DNA from: Candidatus Omnitrophota bacterium
GTDB lineage: Bacteria > NPL-UPA2 > BS750m-G34
NCBI GenBank assembly: GCA_016783345.1
Contig: JADHWT010000002.1
Coordinates: 1 to 34,244, forward strand
Length of the DNA stretch: 34,244 nt
Direction: 5' to 3'
Below are positions 23,795 to 31,325 of this stretch, one piece after another. Position 1 is the stretch's first letter; each line of letters starts with the position of its first letter. Below the pieces are notes generated by a model that saw only the letters and a program-made list of their open reading frames with translations, ran no database searches and had not been told where the DNA came from. The translations under genes and the position numbers were made by a program.

Positions 23795-25024
23795 ATGAAA
23801 AAAGGAATTGGTCTGGTATTAATCCTAATAATTATTACAGGCATAATAGGAGGTATTTTCTGGTATCAGAAAATAAAGACAAAGGGAGAGAGGGAGTTCT
23901 ATGCGGCAAAGAAACTTTATGAAGAAAAAAGATATGATGCTTCCTATCTTGCTTTTGACTCACTCCTGAAAGATTATCGTCAGGCAATATGGAGTGGCGA
24001 GGCGATATATTACGCGGGTAAAAATCTAAGTCTCCTTGGACGCGACAGCGAAGCAAAGGAGTACTGGCAGAGGCTTAAGGATCAATATGGCGATAGCATT
24101 CACGGGGAGGAGACAAATTTTTATATAGGACGCAGCTTCGAACGGGAAGGGGACGTAAAAAAGGCGAGGCCCTATTATGAAAAGGTCGTAAAAAAATTTC
24201 CTGCAAGTTCCCTGGTAGATGATGCGCTCCTGGGGCTCGGCCGTATATATGAAAAAGAAGGTGAAGTAGAGGATGCATTAGCAAGTATTGAGAAAGTAGC
24301 TGCAAATTTTCGAGAGACCCGGGAGGTTGCCCGGGTGATCCTCGATATAGCCGCCCTTTACGAAAAAAAGGAGGAATGGGTAAAATCACTGGACCTTTAC
24401 TATAAGGTGTGCAAAGATTTTCCCGAAGGAGACCTGGTTCAAAATGCAGAAGATGGTATAAGCCGTATCAATACCCACCTTATTTTTTCGCGTTATCCCA
24501 CAGAGGATAGTTTTATCTATAGAGTGGAAAAAGGCGATAGCCTTAGTTCTATCGCTAAAAAATTTAATACAACCATAGAGCTTATAACAGAATCAAACGG
24601 GTTAAAAACAACTATGCTTAAACCCGGACAGCGGCTTAAGATATTGGAAAGCAAGTTTAGTATAAAGGTAAGTAAAGGGAAGAATAAAGTATATCTTAAA
24701 AATAATGACAAACTCATCAAGGTCTACAGGGTCGCAACCGGTAAAGATAATTTAACCCCTGAAGGCAATTTTACTATTGTTAATAAACTCAAGGATCCTC
24801 CGTGGTATACCCCGGGAGCTATTATCCCCCCTGGAAGTCCTGAGAATATTCTGGGAAGCCGCTGGATTGGTATTTCAGAAGAAGGCTATGGTTTCCACGG
24901 GAGTAATAATCCGGCAGACATTGGTAAATATGTTACAAACGGTTGTGTGCGCCTTCGGGAAGAGGATGTCAAGGAGTTATATAAACTGGTGCCGGTTGGA
25001 ACGCCGGTAGAAATCATAAAGTAG
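23795..25024 (+). CDS. Membrane-anchored TPR/LysM protein with L,D-transpeptidase domain
   Basis: The 409-residue envelope protein has an N-terminal membrane helix (about 5-24, LVLILIIITGIIGGIFW), then a helical region of BamD/YbgF-like TPR repeats (about 32-225). A LysM peptidoglycan-binding module follows at about 242-285 (YRVEKGDSLSSIAKKFNTT...LKPGQRLKIL), then a YkuD L,D-transpeptidase domain (287-409). The catalytic motif is intact: GFHGSNN (H368) and TNGCVRL (C384, R386). It should form 3-3 peptidoglycan cross-links or attach proteins to the wall, in the periplasm. The TPR region in front of LysM is an unusual addition that may bind envelope partners. It follows cysE by 3 nt. Confidence 0.92.
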   Translation: MKKGIGLVLILIIITGIIGGIFWYQKIKTKGEREFYAAKKLYEEKRYDASYLAFDSLLKDYRQAIWSGEAIYYAGKNLSLLGRDSEAKEYWQRLKDQYGDSIHGEETNFYIGRSFEREGDVKKARPYYEKVVKKFPASSLVDDALLGLGRIYEKEGEVEDALASIEKVAANFRETREVARVILDIAALYEKKEEWVKSLDLYYKVCKDFPEGDLVQNAEDGISRINTHLIFSRYPTEDSFIYRVEKGDSLSSIAKKFNTTIELITESNGLKTTMLKPGQRLKILESKFSIKVSKGKNKVYLKNNDKLIKVYRVATGKDNLTPEGNFTIVNKLKDPPWYTPGAIIPPGSPENILGSRWIGISEEGYGFHGSNNPADIGKYVTNGCVRLREEDVKELYKLVPVGTPVEIIK

Positions 25025-25030
25025 AAAAAA

Positions 25031-25987
25031 ATGGCAAATAGTCTTGACTTTGAAAAACCTATTATAGAATTAGAAGAAAAGATAAAAGATCTCAGGGAAA
25101 TGGGCAGGTCCGGAAATATGGACCTATCCTCGGAGATTAATAATTTAGAAAAAAAATTAGGTGATGTCAAAACAAAGATATTTGCCGGTCTCACTGCCTG
25201 GCAGAGGGTGAAGTTAGCGCGGCATCCATTACGGCCTTATACCCTTGATTATATCAATTTAATTATGACAGATTTCATCGAGCTCTGCGGAGACAGGACA
25301 TTTGCCGATGATCCGGCCATTGTAGGAGGACTTGCCAAATTTAATGGCGAGGGAGTAGTAGTCCTGGGACACCAGAAAGGCAGAGACACCAGGGAGAATA
25401 TCCAACGGAATTTTGGCATGGCCCATCCCGAAGGTTATCGGAAGGCCTTACGCCTGATGAAGCTCGCAGAGAAGTTCAATAAACCCGTTATCTCTTTTCT
25501 GGACACCCCGGCAGCCTATCCGGGCGTAGGAGCAGAAGAACGGGGACAGGCTGCGGCTATTGCCCATAATCTTAAGGAGATGAGCGAGTTAAAGGTGCCT
25601 ATAATAGTTGTTGTCATCGGGGAAGGCGGAAGCGGAGGCGCATTAGGCATCGGGGTCGGCGACAGGATTTATATGCTGGAATATTCTATCTATTCTGTCT
25701 GTCCGCCGGAGGCATGCGCGGCTATCCTGTGGAGAGACAGGGCTAAGGCAGGAGATGCAGCCAAGGCCCTCGCTTTAACCAGCAAAGATTTGTTGAAGAC
25801 AGGGATTATTGATGAGATTATCCCCGAACCATTAGGCGGCGCCCACCGTCAGGCAAATGAGACAGCTCTAAAGATAAAAGAATATTTGATTAAGGGGCTT
25901 CAGGGATTAAGGGGATTAGATCACGAAACACTTTTAAAATTACGTTATGAAAAATATCGCTGTATAGGGAGTTTGACTGAAACATGA
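25031..25987 (+). CDS. accA: Acetyl-CoA carboxylase carboxyltransferase subunit alpha
   Basis: Alpha half of the carboxyltransferase that makes malonyl-CoA for fatty acid synthesis. FEKPIIELEEKI at the N-terminus, WQRVKLARHPLRPYTLDYI, FIELCGDRTFADDPAIVGGLA, GHQKGRDT, the FLDTPAAYPGVGAEERGQ block and GEGGSGGALGIGVGD are all characteristic. At 318 residues it matches E. coli AccA (319). accD is not in the window. The start codon has a poor ribosome-binding site and follows the L,D-transpeptidase gene by 6 nt. Confidence 0.97.
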   Translation: MANSLDFEKPIIELEEKIKDLREMGRSGNMDLSSEINNLEKKLGDVKTKIFAGLTAWQRVKLARHPLRPYTLDYINLIMTDFIELCGDRTFADDPAIVGGLAKFNGEGVVVLGHQKGRDTRENIQRNFGMAHPEGYRKALRLMKLAEKFNKPVISFLDTPAAYPGVGAEERGQAAAIAHNLKEMSELKVPIIVVVIGEGGSGGALGIGVGDRIYMLEYSIYSVCPPEACAAILWRDRAKAGDAAKALALTSKDLLKTGIIDEIIPEPLGGAHRQANETALKIKEYLIKGLQGLRGLDHETLLKLRYEKYRCIGSLTET

Positions 25988-26000
25988 AAAACGGGCATAA

Positions 26001-26041
26001 CTTGATTGTATAGGAAAGGATAGAAAGTGGACTTGAGCTAT
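26001..26041 (+). repeat. Repeat B, copy 2 (5' end of the kinase gene)
   Basis: 37 of 41 positions match 19669-19709. It contains the AGGAAAGG ribosome-binding site, the GTG start at 26027 and the first five codons of the anti-sigma-type kinase gene. Confidence 0.6.
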
Positions 26042-26449
26042 AGCTTAATTAAATTAGAGGTCAGGAGTCATCCCCGGTATCTCCGGCTTATCCGGAATGC
26101 TACATATGATATAGCGCTGATATGCGGATTTACAGAGGATGAGGCCAAAGACCTCAGGCTCGTTATAGATGAGGCCTGCACAAATGTTATCAAACACAGT
26201 TACCGGCATGATTACAGCAAGCCGATTATTTTAAATTTTTTTCTATATGACGATAGATTTGAGATGCTCATAGAGGATTGCGGCAGGAAGGTCCGCCCAT
26301 CACAGATTCGATCAAGGGACATAGATAAGGTTAGGCCGGGAGGCCTGGGTGTTTATATTATAAAGAAACTTATGGATGTGATGGAATATGATCCTACCGG
26401 AAAAGATGGTCCGAGATTAAGATTGGTTAAGTACAGGAAGAAGTCGTAA
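26027..26449 (+). CDS. RsbW/SpoIIAB-like serine kinase (anti-sigma factor type)
   Basis: 140-residue GHKL ATPase. The N-box is VIDEACTNVIKHSY (E49, N53), the G1 box is EDCGRK (83-88) and the G2 box RPGGLGVYIIKKLMD (103-117). Such proteins phosphorylate a STAS antagonist on serine and bind a sigma factor or another partner. The STAS gene at 26612 is the obvious substrate. No sigma factor is in the window. The start is GTG, with AGGAAAGG 7 nt upstream, both within repeat B. Confidence 0.88.
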   Translation: MDLSYSLIKLEVRSHPRYLRLIRNATYDIALICGFTEDEAKDLRLVIDEACTNVIKHSYRHDYSKPIILNFFLYDDRFEMLIEDCGRKVRPSQIRSRDIDKVRPGGLGVYIIKKLMDVMEYDPTGKDGPRLRLVKYRKKS

Positions 26450-26488
26450 GTAGTAAGTAATAAGTTATAAAAGCTTACTATAATGGAG

Positions 26489-26598
26489 TATCCCTTGTCG
26501 CAGAAGATGTTGAGTAAAATTTCTTCGATTTTTTACTCAACGCGACTTCGGGATTAATTCGAGCATACACTTTATGAAACATAAAGTGCGCTCTCATT
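26489..26598 (+). ncRNA. Element A, copy 3: structured leader before the STAS gene, with compensatory changes
   Basis: Hairpin 1 is as in copies 2 and 4, with the inner stem TTGAGTAAAA/TTTTACTCAA. Hairpin 2 differs in sequence but keeps pairing: GAGC (26551) with GCTC (26590), where the others have GACC with GGTC; and CACTTTATG with CATAAAGTG, where the others have CAATTTATG with CATAAATTG. The loop is only AAA. It ends CTCATT, then AAAAGGAGG and ATG at 26612. TATAAT at 26479-26484 lies 6-7 nt upstream of its 5' edge, so the element may begin at +1. Confidence 0.78.
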
Positions 26599-26611
26599 AA
26601 AAGGAGGTTTT

Positions 26612-26947
26612 ATGGAGATTAATTCAAGAGAAGAAAACAATGTTAGTATAATTATTCTGGAGGGAGAAGTGGATATATCTTCCACAGACCTCATCCGGGG
26701 AAAACTCAAAAAGTTGATAGACGAAAAGAAAAAAGCAATTGTTATAAATCTGGCAAATGTCCCCTATATCGACAGTTCCGGTCTGGGTGTATTCGTAGAG
26801 ACAATGCAGGAGATGGGTAAATACGGCGGAGAATTAAAATTGGCGGGGTTGACTGATGACGTCAAAAAGGTCTTTGAATTAACACGGCTCACTAATTTTT
26901 TCAGCATCTTTGCCGAAGAAAAAGAGGCCATAGCGAGTTTTAAATGA
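26612..26947 (+). CDS. STAS-domain anti-sigma factor antagonist
   Basis: At 111 residues it matches SpoIIAA/RsbV: VSIIILEGEVDISS at the N-terminus, then INLANVPYIDSSGLGVFVE with the phosphorylatable serine (S56 in DSSGLG) and a C-terminal FELTRLTNFFSIFAEEKEAI. It should be controlled by phosphorylation from the kinase encoded 160 nt upstream. Its stop overlaps the pilB start (ATGA), so its expression is tied to the pilus motor. Translation starts 6 nt after GGAGG, which is the end of element A3. Confidence 0.92.
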   Translation: MEINSREENNVSIIILEGEVDISSTDLIRGKLKKLIDEKKKAIVINLANVPYIDSSGLGVFVETMQEMGKYGGELKLAGLTDDVKKVFELTRLTNFFSIFAEEKEAIASFK

Positions 26948-28644
26948 GTCCGCGTAATCCCGGTAGTAATTTAGGGGCGCGTCTTGTAGAAAAGGGTCTT
27001 ATTACTAAAGAGGCCCTTGCAAAGGCGCAAAAGGCAAGTAAAAGGGGCACCCCTTTGCAAAAGACACTGGTAGAGCAGGGTAGTATCACTGAAGAAAAGC
27101 TTATTGACTTTATGGCTAAAGAACTTAATATCCCCTGTGTAAAGATGTCTGATTATGTCATAGACCCTAAGATTGTGAAGATAGTGCCGGAAAAATTAGC
27201 GCGGCATTATACTGTCATCCCGCTTTTTAAGGTCCTGGATACCTTGACCATAGCAATGGCTGACCCATCAAATTTCTATGCGATTGAGGATATTAAAATA
27301 AAGACAAAGTGCGAGTTAAACAAGGTGCTTGCATCAGAAAAGGATATCAATAAGGCTATAGACAAATATTATGCCGCCGGAGTAGAGATTATGGAAGAGG
27401 CCATTAAGGACCTTAAGGAGATCTCCCTTGAGCAAGAGGCAAAGGAGGAAGCAAGTCCCTCCCAGCTCCAGCATGATGCAGAAGATGCGCCTATTGTGAA
27501 ATTAGTTAATTCTTTTATTGCCCAGGCCATTAATCGCCGCGCTAGTGATATCCATTTAGAACCGTATGAAAAGGATCTCCGCATACGCTACCGCATTGAC
27601 GGAGTGCTTTACGAGGTGGCTTCACCGCCCAAGAATCTACAGGGGGCACTTGTATCACGTTTAAAGATTTTATCCCAGCTCGATATCGCCGAAAGGCGTC
27701 TTCCCCAGGACGGCCGTTTCCGCATGCGCATTAAAGATAAGTCCATTGATCTTCGTCTCTCTACCCTGCCTACGATATTCGGAGAGAAGGTGGTTATGCG
27801 AATCCTTGACAAAGGAAGTCTGGCCCTGGATATGAAAGACCTTGGTATGGAAGAGAATATGCTGGCTGGTTTTGAGAAGGCGATAGCATCTCCTTATGGG
27901 ATGGTGGTTGTGACCGGCCCCACGGGAAGCGGCAAGACAACGACCCTTTATTCTGCCTTAAATAAGGTCAATTCTGTAGGGAAAAATATTATTACCGTCG
28001 AGGACCCTGTCGAATACAGGATACACGGCATCAATCAGGTCCAGGTTCAGCCAAAGATCGGCCTGACGTTTGCTGCGGGGCTGCGTTCTATTTTACGGCA
28101 GGACCCTGATATTGTTATGGTAGGAGAGGTAAGGGACCTTGAGACGGCTGAGATAGCTATCCGGGCAGCACTTACAGGGCACCTTGTGTTTACTACCTTG
28201 CATACCAATGATGCCGTCGGGACACTGGCGCGCCTCGTGGATATGGGGATTGAGCCGTTTCTGGTTGCATCTTCCGTGGTCGTAGTAATGGCTCAGAGAC
28301 TGGTCAGGAGGATCTGTCCCGATTGCAAAAAAGAATATACACCGCCTCAAGAAATGCAGAAGATTATAAAAGAAAAATTTCCTGATAAAGATATAAAATT
28401 CTATAAAGGCGTGGGGTGCAAGAATTGTAACAACACCGGGTATCGCGGTAGAGTCGGGGTGCATGAGGTCCTCTCTATAACAGATGAGATAAAAGAGATG
28501 ATTATCAACCGTAAGACCCCTGACGAGATTGAGAAGGCAGCCAGGAAACAGGGTTTTATATCCCTTAGTGAGTGCGGCTTGCTCAAGGTGGCAAACGGCA
28601 TAACTTCTTTAGAAGAAGTCCACAGCTCATTTTTTGAAGTATAA
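26944..28644 (+). CDS. pilB: Type IV pilus / type II secretion assembly ATPase (PilB/GspE)
   Basis: Hexameric motor that extends pilus or pseudopilus fibres from the cytoplasmic side. It has an N-terminal MshEN-type domain (about 9-145, a c-di-GMP-binding fold in some members), then the secretion ATPase: SDIHLEPYEKDLRIRYRIDG, Walker A GPTGSGKT (325-332), DPVEYRIHGINQVQVQ, the Walker B region ILRQDPDIVMVGEVRD and the HTND box. The zinc-binding cysteines are CPDC (458-461) and CKNC (492-495). It is 566 residues long. An upstream HD-GYP protein and the MshEN domain make c-di-GMP control plausible. The remaining pilus genes are outside the window. Confidence 0.94.
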   Translation: MSPRNPGSNLGARLVEKGLITKEALAKAQKASKRGTPLQKTLVEQGSITEEKLIDFMAKELNIPCVKMSDYVIDPKIVKIVPEKLARHYTVIPLFKVLDTLTIAMADPSNFYAIEDIKIKTKCELNKVLASEKDINKAIDKYYAAGVEIMEEAIKDLKEISLEQEAKEEASPSQLQHDAEDAPIVKLVNSFIAQAINRRASDIHLEPYEKDLRIRYRIDGVLYEVASPPKNLQGALVSRLKILSQLDIAERRLPQDGRFRMRIKDKSIDLRLSTLPTIFGEKVVMRILDKGSLALDMKDLGMEENMLAGFEKAIASPYGMVVVTGPTGSGKTTTLYSALNKVNSVGKNIITVEDPVEYRIHGINQVQVQPKIGLTFAAGLRSILRQDPDIVMVGEVRDLETAEIAIRAALTGHLVFTTLHTNDAVGTLARLVDMGIEPFLVASSVVVVMAQRLVRRICPDCKKEYTPPQEMQKIIKEKFPDKDIKFYKGVGCKNCNNTGYRGRVGVHEVLSITDEIKEMIINRKTPDEIEKAARKQGFISLSECGLLKVANGITSLEEVHSSFFEV

Positions 28645-28672
28645 AAGAGCGTATTTCCATTTTTCCATTTTT

Positions 28673-28703
28673 TATTTGCAAAAATAGAATTATATGTTAT
28701 AAT
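28673..28703 (+). promoter_or_regulatory. Promoter of the ROK regulator, with possible operator
   Basis: TTGCAA (28676-28681), 16-nt spacer, TATAAT (28698-28703). The -35 box lies inside TATTT-GCAA-AAATA (28673-28686), an inverted repeat of the A/T type bound by NagC/Mlc-like ROK repressors, suggesting autoregulation (weak). Confidence 0.55.
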
Positions 28704-28735
28704 TACTTTGTGGACAATTTCTAATAAGTTTAAAA

Positions 28736-29866
28736 ATGAGGCCTATAATTTGTGACCATGGGTTAATGCGCAGGATTAACCGTGTAAGGATCCTTAACCT
28801 GCTTCGCTTACGGGACTCACTTTCACGTATTGAACTGACCCGGGAGACCGGGCTTGACGGGAAGACTGTGACAAACCTTACCCAGGAGTTATTGGCTAAG
28901 AGGTTAATAATTTCAGATGGATATGAAACCTCAAGCGGCGGAAGGAGACCGGAATTATTAAGGCTAAATAGCAATCTAAAACATACCATCGGGATTTATC
29001 TGGACCCGGATAAAATTATCGGGGTCCTGGTTGATTTAAGAGGAAATATTCTAAAAGAAGAAATTTTTTCTTTATTTAAAATCTCCAAAAGAAAATATAT
29101 CTTGTCAGGCATTAAAAAAATTACGCAATCTCTAATAGCTTGTACCACCCGCTCCAGGCTCCTCGGCTTGGGATTTGTGTTTCCCGGGATAATCGATAGG
29201 GATAAGGAGACTATTATTCAGTCTTCAAATCTACCTGTTCTTGAAGGGATAAGGATAAAAGAGTATTTTAGAAAAAATTTTTCATTACCTATAGAGATAG
29301 AAGACTCCTCCCGGGCAATGGCATTGGGAGAGAAATGGTTTGGCAGGGCTCAAGGCATAGACAATTTCGTGTTTATAGAGCTGGGTGTAGGAATTGGCTG
29401 TGCAATACTTAGTAGAAGTCAGCTTCATTATGGGGTGAGTCTCAGTGCAGGAGAGCTCGGCCATACTGTGGTAGATATAAATGGACCCCGTTGCAGATGC
29501 GGGCATAAAGGGTGCCTTGAGACAGTAGCCTCTAGCAGGAAGATACTGGAAAAGATATCCGGAAAGGGCAGGAAGGAGGCACAGAAGATTATTGCAGATG
29601 CAGGGTATTATATTGGTGTAGGAGTGAGCAACCTTGTCAACCTCTTAAATCCTTCCCATCTTATTATAGGTGGGATAGGTGGGGAGCTAAGTCTGGTAGG
29701 AGAAACTTTATTTAAGGCTATAGATAGAGCTATGAAAAAATATACTGTATCTTCATCATATAATGCGGTTCAGGTTATCCCGGCAGCCCTTGGAGAGAAA
29801 GGAGGTGCATTAGGCGCAGCTACACTTATTTTAAAAAAGGTATTTGAGTTAAAAGAATTGGAGTAA
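28736..29866 (+). CDS. ROK-family transcriptional regulator
   Basis: 376 residues: an N-terminal winged helix-turn-helix (about 12-62, LSRIELTRETGLDGKTVTNLTQELLAKRLI) fused to a ROK sugar-binding domain. The ROK zinc site is complete: ELGH (240-243) and CRCGHKGC (C253, C255, C260). The kinase features are lost. The phosphate-binding loop DxGGT reads YLDPDK near residue 88, and the catalytic Asp of the ENDAN motif is replaced (EDSSRA at 189-194). It is therefore a sugar-responsive repressor and not a glucokinase. No clear Shine-Dalgarno sequence precedes the ATG. It probably controls the sugar-type operon starting at 30039. Confidence 0.9.
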   Translation: MRPIICDHGLMRRINRVRILNLLRLRDSLSRIELTRETGLDGKTVTNLTQELLAKRLIISDGYETSSGGRRPELLRLNSNLKHTIGIYLDPDKIIGVLVDLRGNILKEEIFSLFKISKRKYILSGIKKITQSLIACTTRSRLLGLGFVFPGIIDRDKETIIQSSNLPVLEGIRIKEYFRKNFSLPIEIEDSSRAMALGEKWFGRAQGIDNFVFIELGVGIGCAILSRSQLHYGVSLSAGELGHTVVDINGPRCRCGHKGCLETVASSRKILEKISGKGRKEAQKIIADAGYYIGVGVSNLVNLLNPSHLIIGGIGGELSLVGETLFKAIDRAMKKYTVSSSYNAVQVIPAALGEKGGALGAATLILKKVFELKELE

Positions 29867-29872
29867 TGGTAG

Positions 29873-29892
29873 CCGCAGGCTTTAGCCTGCGG
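29873..29892 (+). repeat. REP-like palindrome after the ROK gene
   Basis: CCGCAGGC (29873-29880), loop TTTA, GCCTGCGG (29885-29892): a perfect 8-bp GC-rich stem six bases after the ROK stop, without a T-run. It may protect the mRNA 3' end or dampen read-through into element A4. Confidence 0.6.
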
Positions 29893-29905
29893 TAATTTAA
29901 AGGAG

Positions 29906-30024
29906 TATCCCTTGTCGCAGAAGATGTTGAGTAAAATTTCTTCGATTTTTTACTCAACGCGACTTCGGGATTAATTCGACCATACAATTTATGTGCACGT
30001 TGTTTCATAAATTGTGGTCTCATT
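29906..30024 (+). ncRNA. Element A, copy 4: structured leader before the DegT aminotransferase
   Basis: Hairpin 1 with outer TCCC/GGGA and GTCGC/GCGAC and the inner TTGAGTAAAA/TTTTACTCAA stem; its loop is identical to that of copy 3. Hairpin 2 uses GACC, ACAATTTATG with CATAAATTGT, GGTC, and a 12-nt loop almost the same as in copy 1. It ends CTCATT, then AAAAGGAG and ATG at 30039. Copies 3 and 4 share GGAGTA directly 5' of TCCC. No good -10 box is seen upstream; TAATTT at 29893 is the nearest. Confidence 0.75.
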
Positions 30025-30038
30025 AAAAGGAGAAAATA

Positions 30039-31325
30039 ATGGTAAAAGAAAAATTAGCTATAGAAGGCGGTAAGGCAGTAGGAGAAGGCGTAACCTTTCC
30101 AGGCTGGCCTAATTTTACAGATGAGATTATAAACGCAGCAATGGAACCTCTTCGCACTGGCAAGGTCAATTACTGGACAGGTAAAAACGGTCAGGAATTT
30201 GAAAAAAAATTTGCTGAATGGAATGGTTCAAAATATGCCATCTCTACAACCAATGGCACCAGTGCCCTGCATGTGGCTCTGGCAGGACTTGAGATTGGGC
30301 CAGGGGATGAAGTAATTGTTCCTTCCTATACATTTATCGCTTCATCTTTTTGTGTGCTTCAGGCAGGTGCTATTCCTGTATTCGCAGATGTGGATGACAA
30401 AAAGACCCACTGTATATCTCCCAGGGATATTGAAGCAAAGATCACTAATAAAACAAAGGCCATTATCCCGGTGCACCTTTATGGCAATGTCTGTGACATG
30501 GATGAAATATTAGCTATTGCTAAAAAACACAATCTCTATGTCATAGAAGACTGCGCTGAGACGCACGGCGGTACATATAAAGGAAAGAAGGTAGGCACTA
30601 TGGGAGATGCAGGTGCTTTTAGTTTCTGTCAGTCTAAGTCATTTACAACTGGCGGTGAAGGAGGAATGGTCACAACTGACAATGAGGAAGTAATGTGGAG
30701 GTGTAAGTCTTTCCGTGACCATGGGTACGATGTCTCCAAGCGACTTAGTCTGATGGAATTAGAAGGAAAGCTTCCATATATACATAATATAGTTGGTTTT
30801 AATTACCGCATGACTGAAATGCAGTCAGCAATAGGGATAGCAGAACTTAAGAGATTTGATTCCTGGAACTTGCCCCGCAGGCAGAAAAATGGATCTGTAC
30901 TTATAGAAGAGCTAAAGGATTGTCCTTTAGTCATTGGCCTTCCTATTCACAACCAGGACAACAAGACAAATGGTTTCTTTGTTTTTCCTATTGTTGTGGA
31001 TATTGATAAATTTAATGTAGATATTGGTAAGTTGCGTGATACAATTGATGCTGAGAAGGTTCCTGTATGGAGATGCTTCTGGCCACAGTGTTATAAAGAA
31101 AAGGCCTTTCAGGAACACAATGGCTTTGGCAGGGCAAAGTTTCCTTTTAAGTCAAAGGAGTATACAAACCCTGCTTCTGTAAAGTATAATGAGGTTCAAT
31201 GCCCGAATTCTGCATGGCTTGAGGCGCGGACATTTATAACCTTGTGCCACCCCATGCTTGAGGAGAATCATATGCGACTAATTGCCAGGGCTATCAAAAA
31301 GGTAGTTTTAGGTCTGGTGAAATAA
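30039..31325 (+). CDS. DegT/DnrJ/EryC1/StrS-family aminotransferase
   Basis: PLP-dependent enzyme of the sugar/cyclitol aminotransferase family, 428 residues. TTNGTSALHVALAGLEIGPGDEV lies at about 70-91, with PSYTFIASS. The PLP-contacting aspartate is in VIEDCAETHGG (D171) and the internal-aldimine lysine is K200 in FSFCQSKSFTTGGEGGM. These enzymes add or remove an amino group on nucleotide sugars, inosose or 3-keto sugars. The neighbouring Gfo/Idh dehydrogenase could supply the keto substrate. AAAAGGAG of element A4 drives the start. The stop overlaps the next start (TAATG). Confidence 0.9.
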   Translation: MVKEKLAIEGGKAVGEGVTFPGWPNFTDEIINAAMEPLRTGKVNYWTGKNGQEFEKKFAEWNGSKYAISTTNGTSALHVALAGLEIGPGDEVIVPSYTFIASSFCVLQAGAIPVFADVDDKKTHCISPRDIEAKITNKTKAIIPVHLYGNVCDMDEILAIAKKHNLYVIEDCAETHGGTYKGKKVGTMGDAGAFSFCQSKSFTTGGEGGMVTTDNEEVMWRCKSFRDHGYDVSKRLSLMELEGKLPYIHNIVGFNYRMTEMQSAIGIAELKRFDSWNLPRRQKNGSVLIEELKDCPLVIGLPIHNQDNKTNGFFVFPIVVDIDKFNVDIGKLRDTIDAEKVPVWRCFWPQCYKEKAFQEHNGFGRAKFPFKSKEYTNPASVKYNEVQCPNSAWLEARTFITLCHPMLEENHMRLIARAIKKVVLGLVK

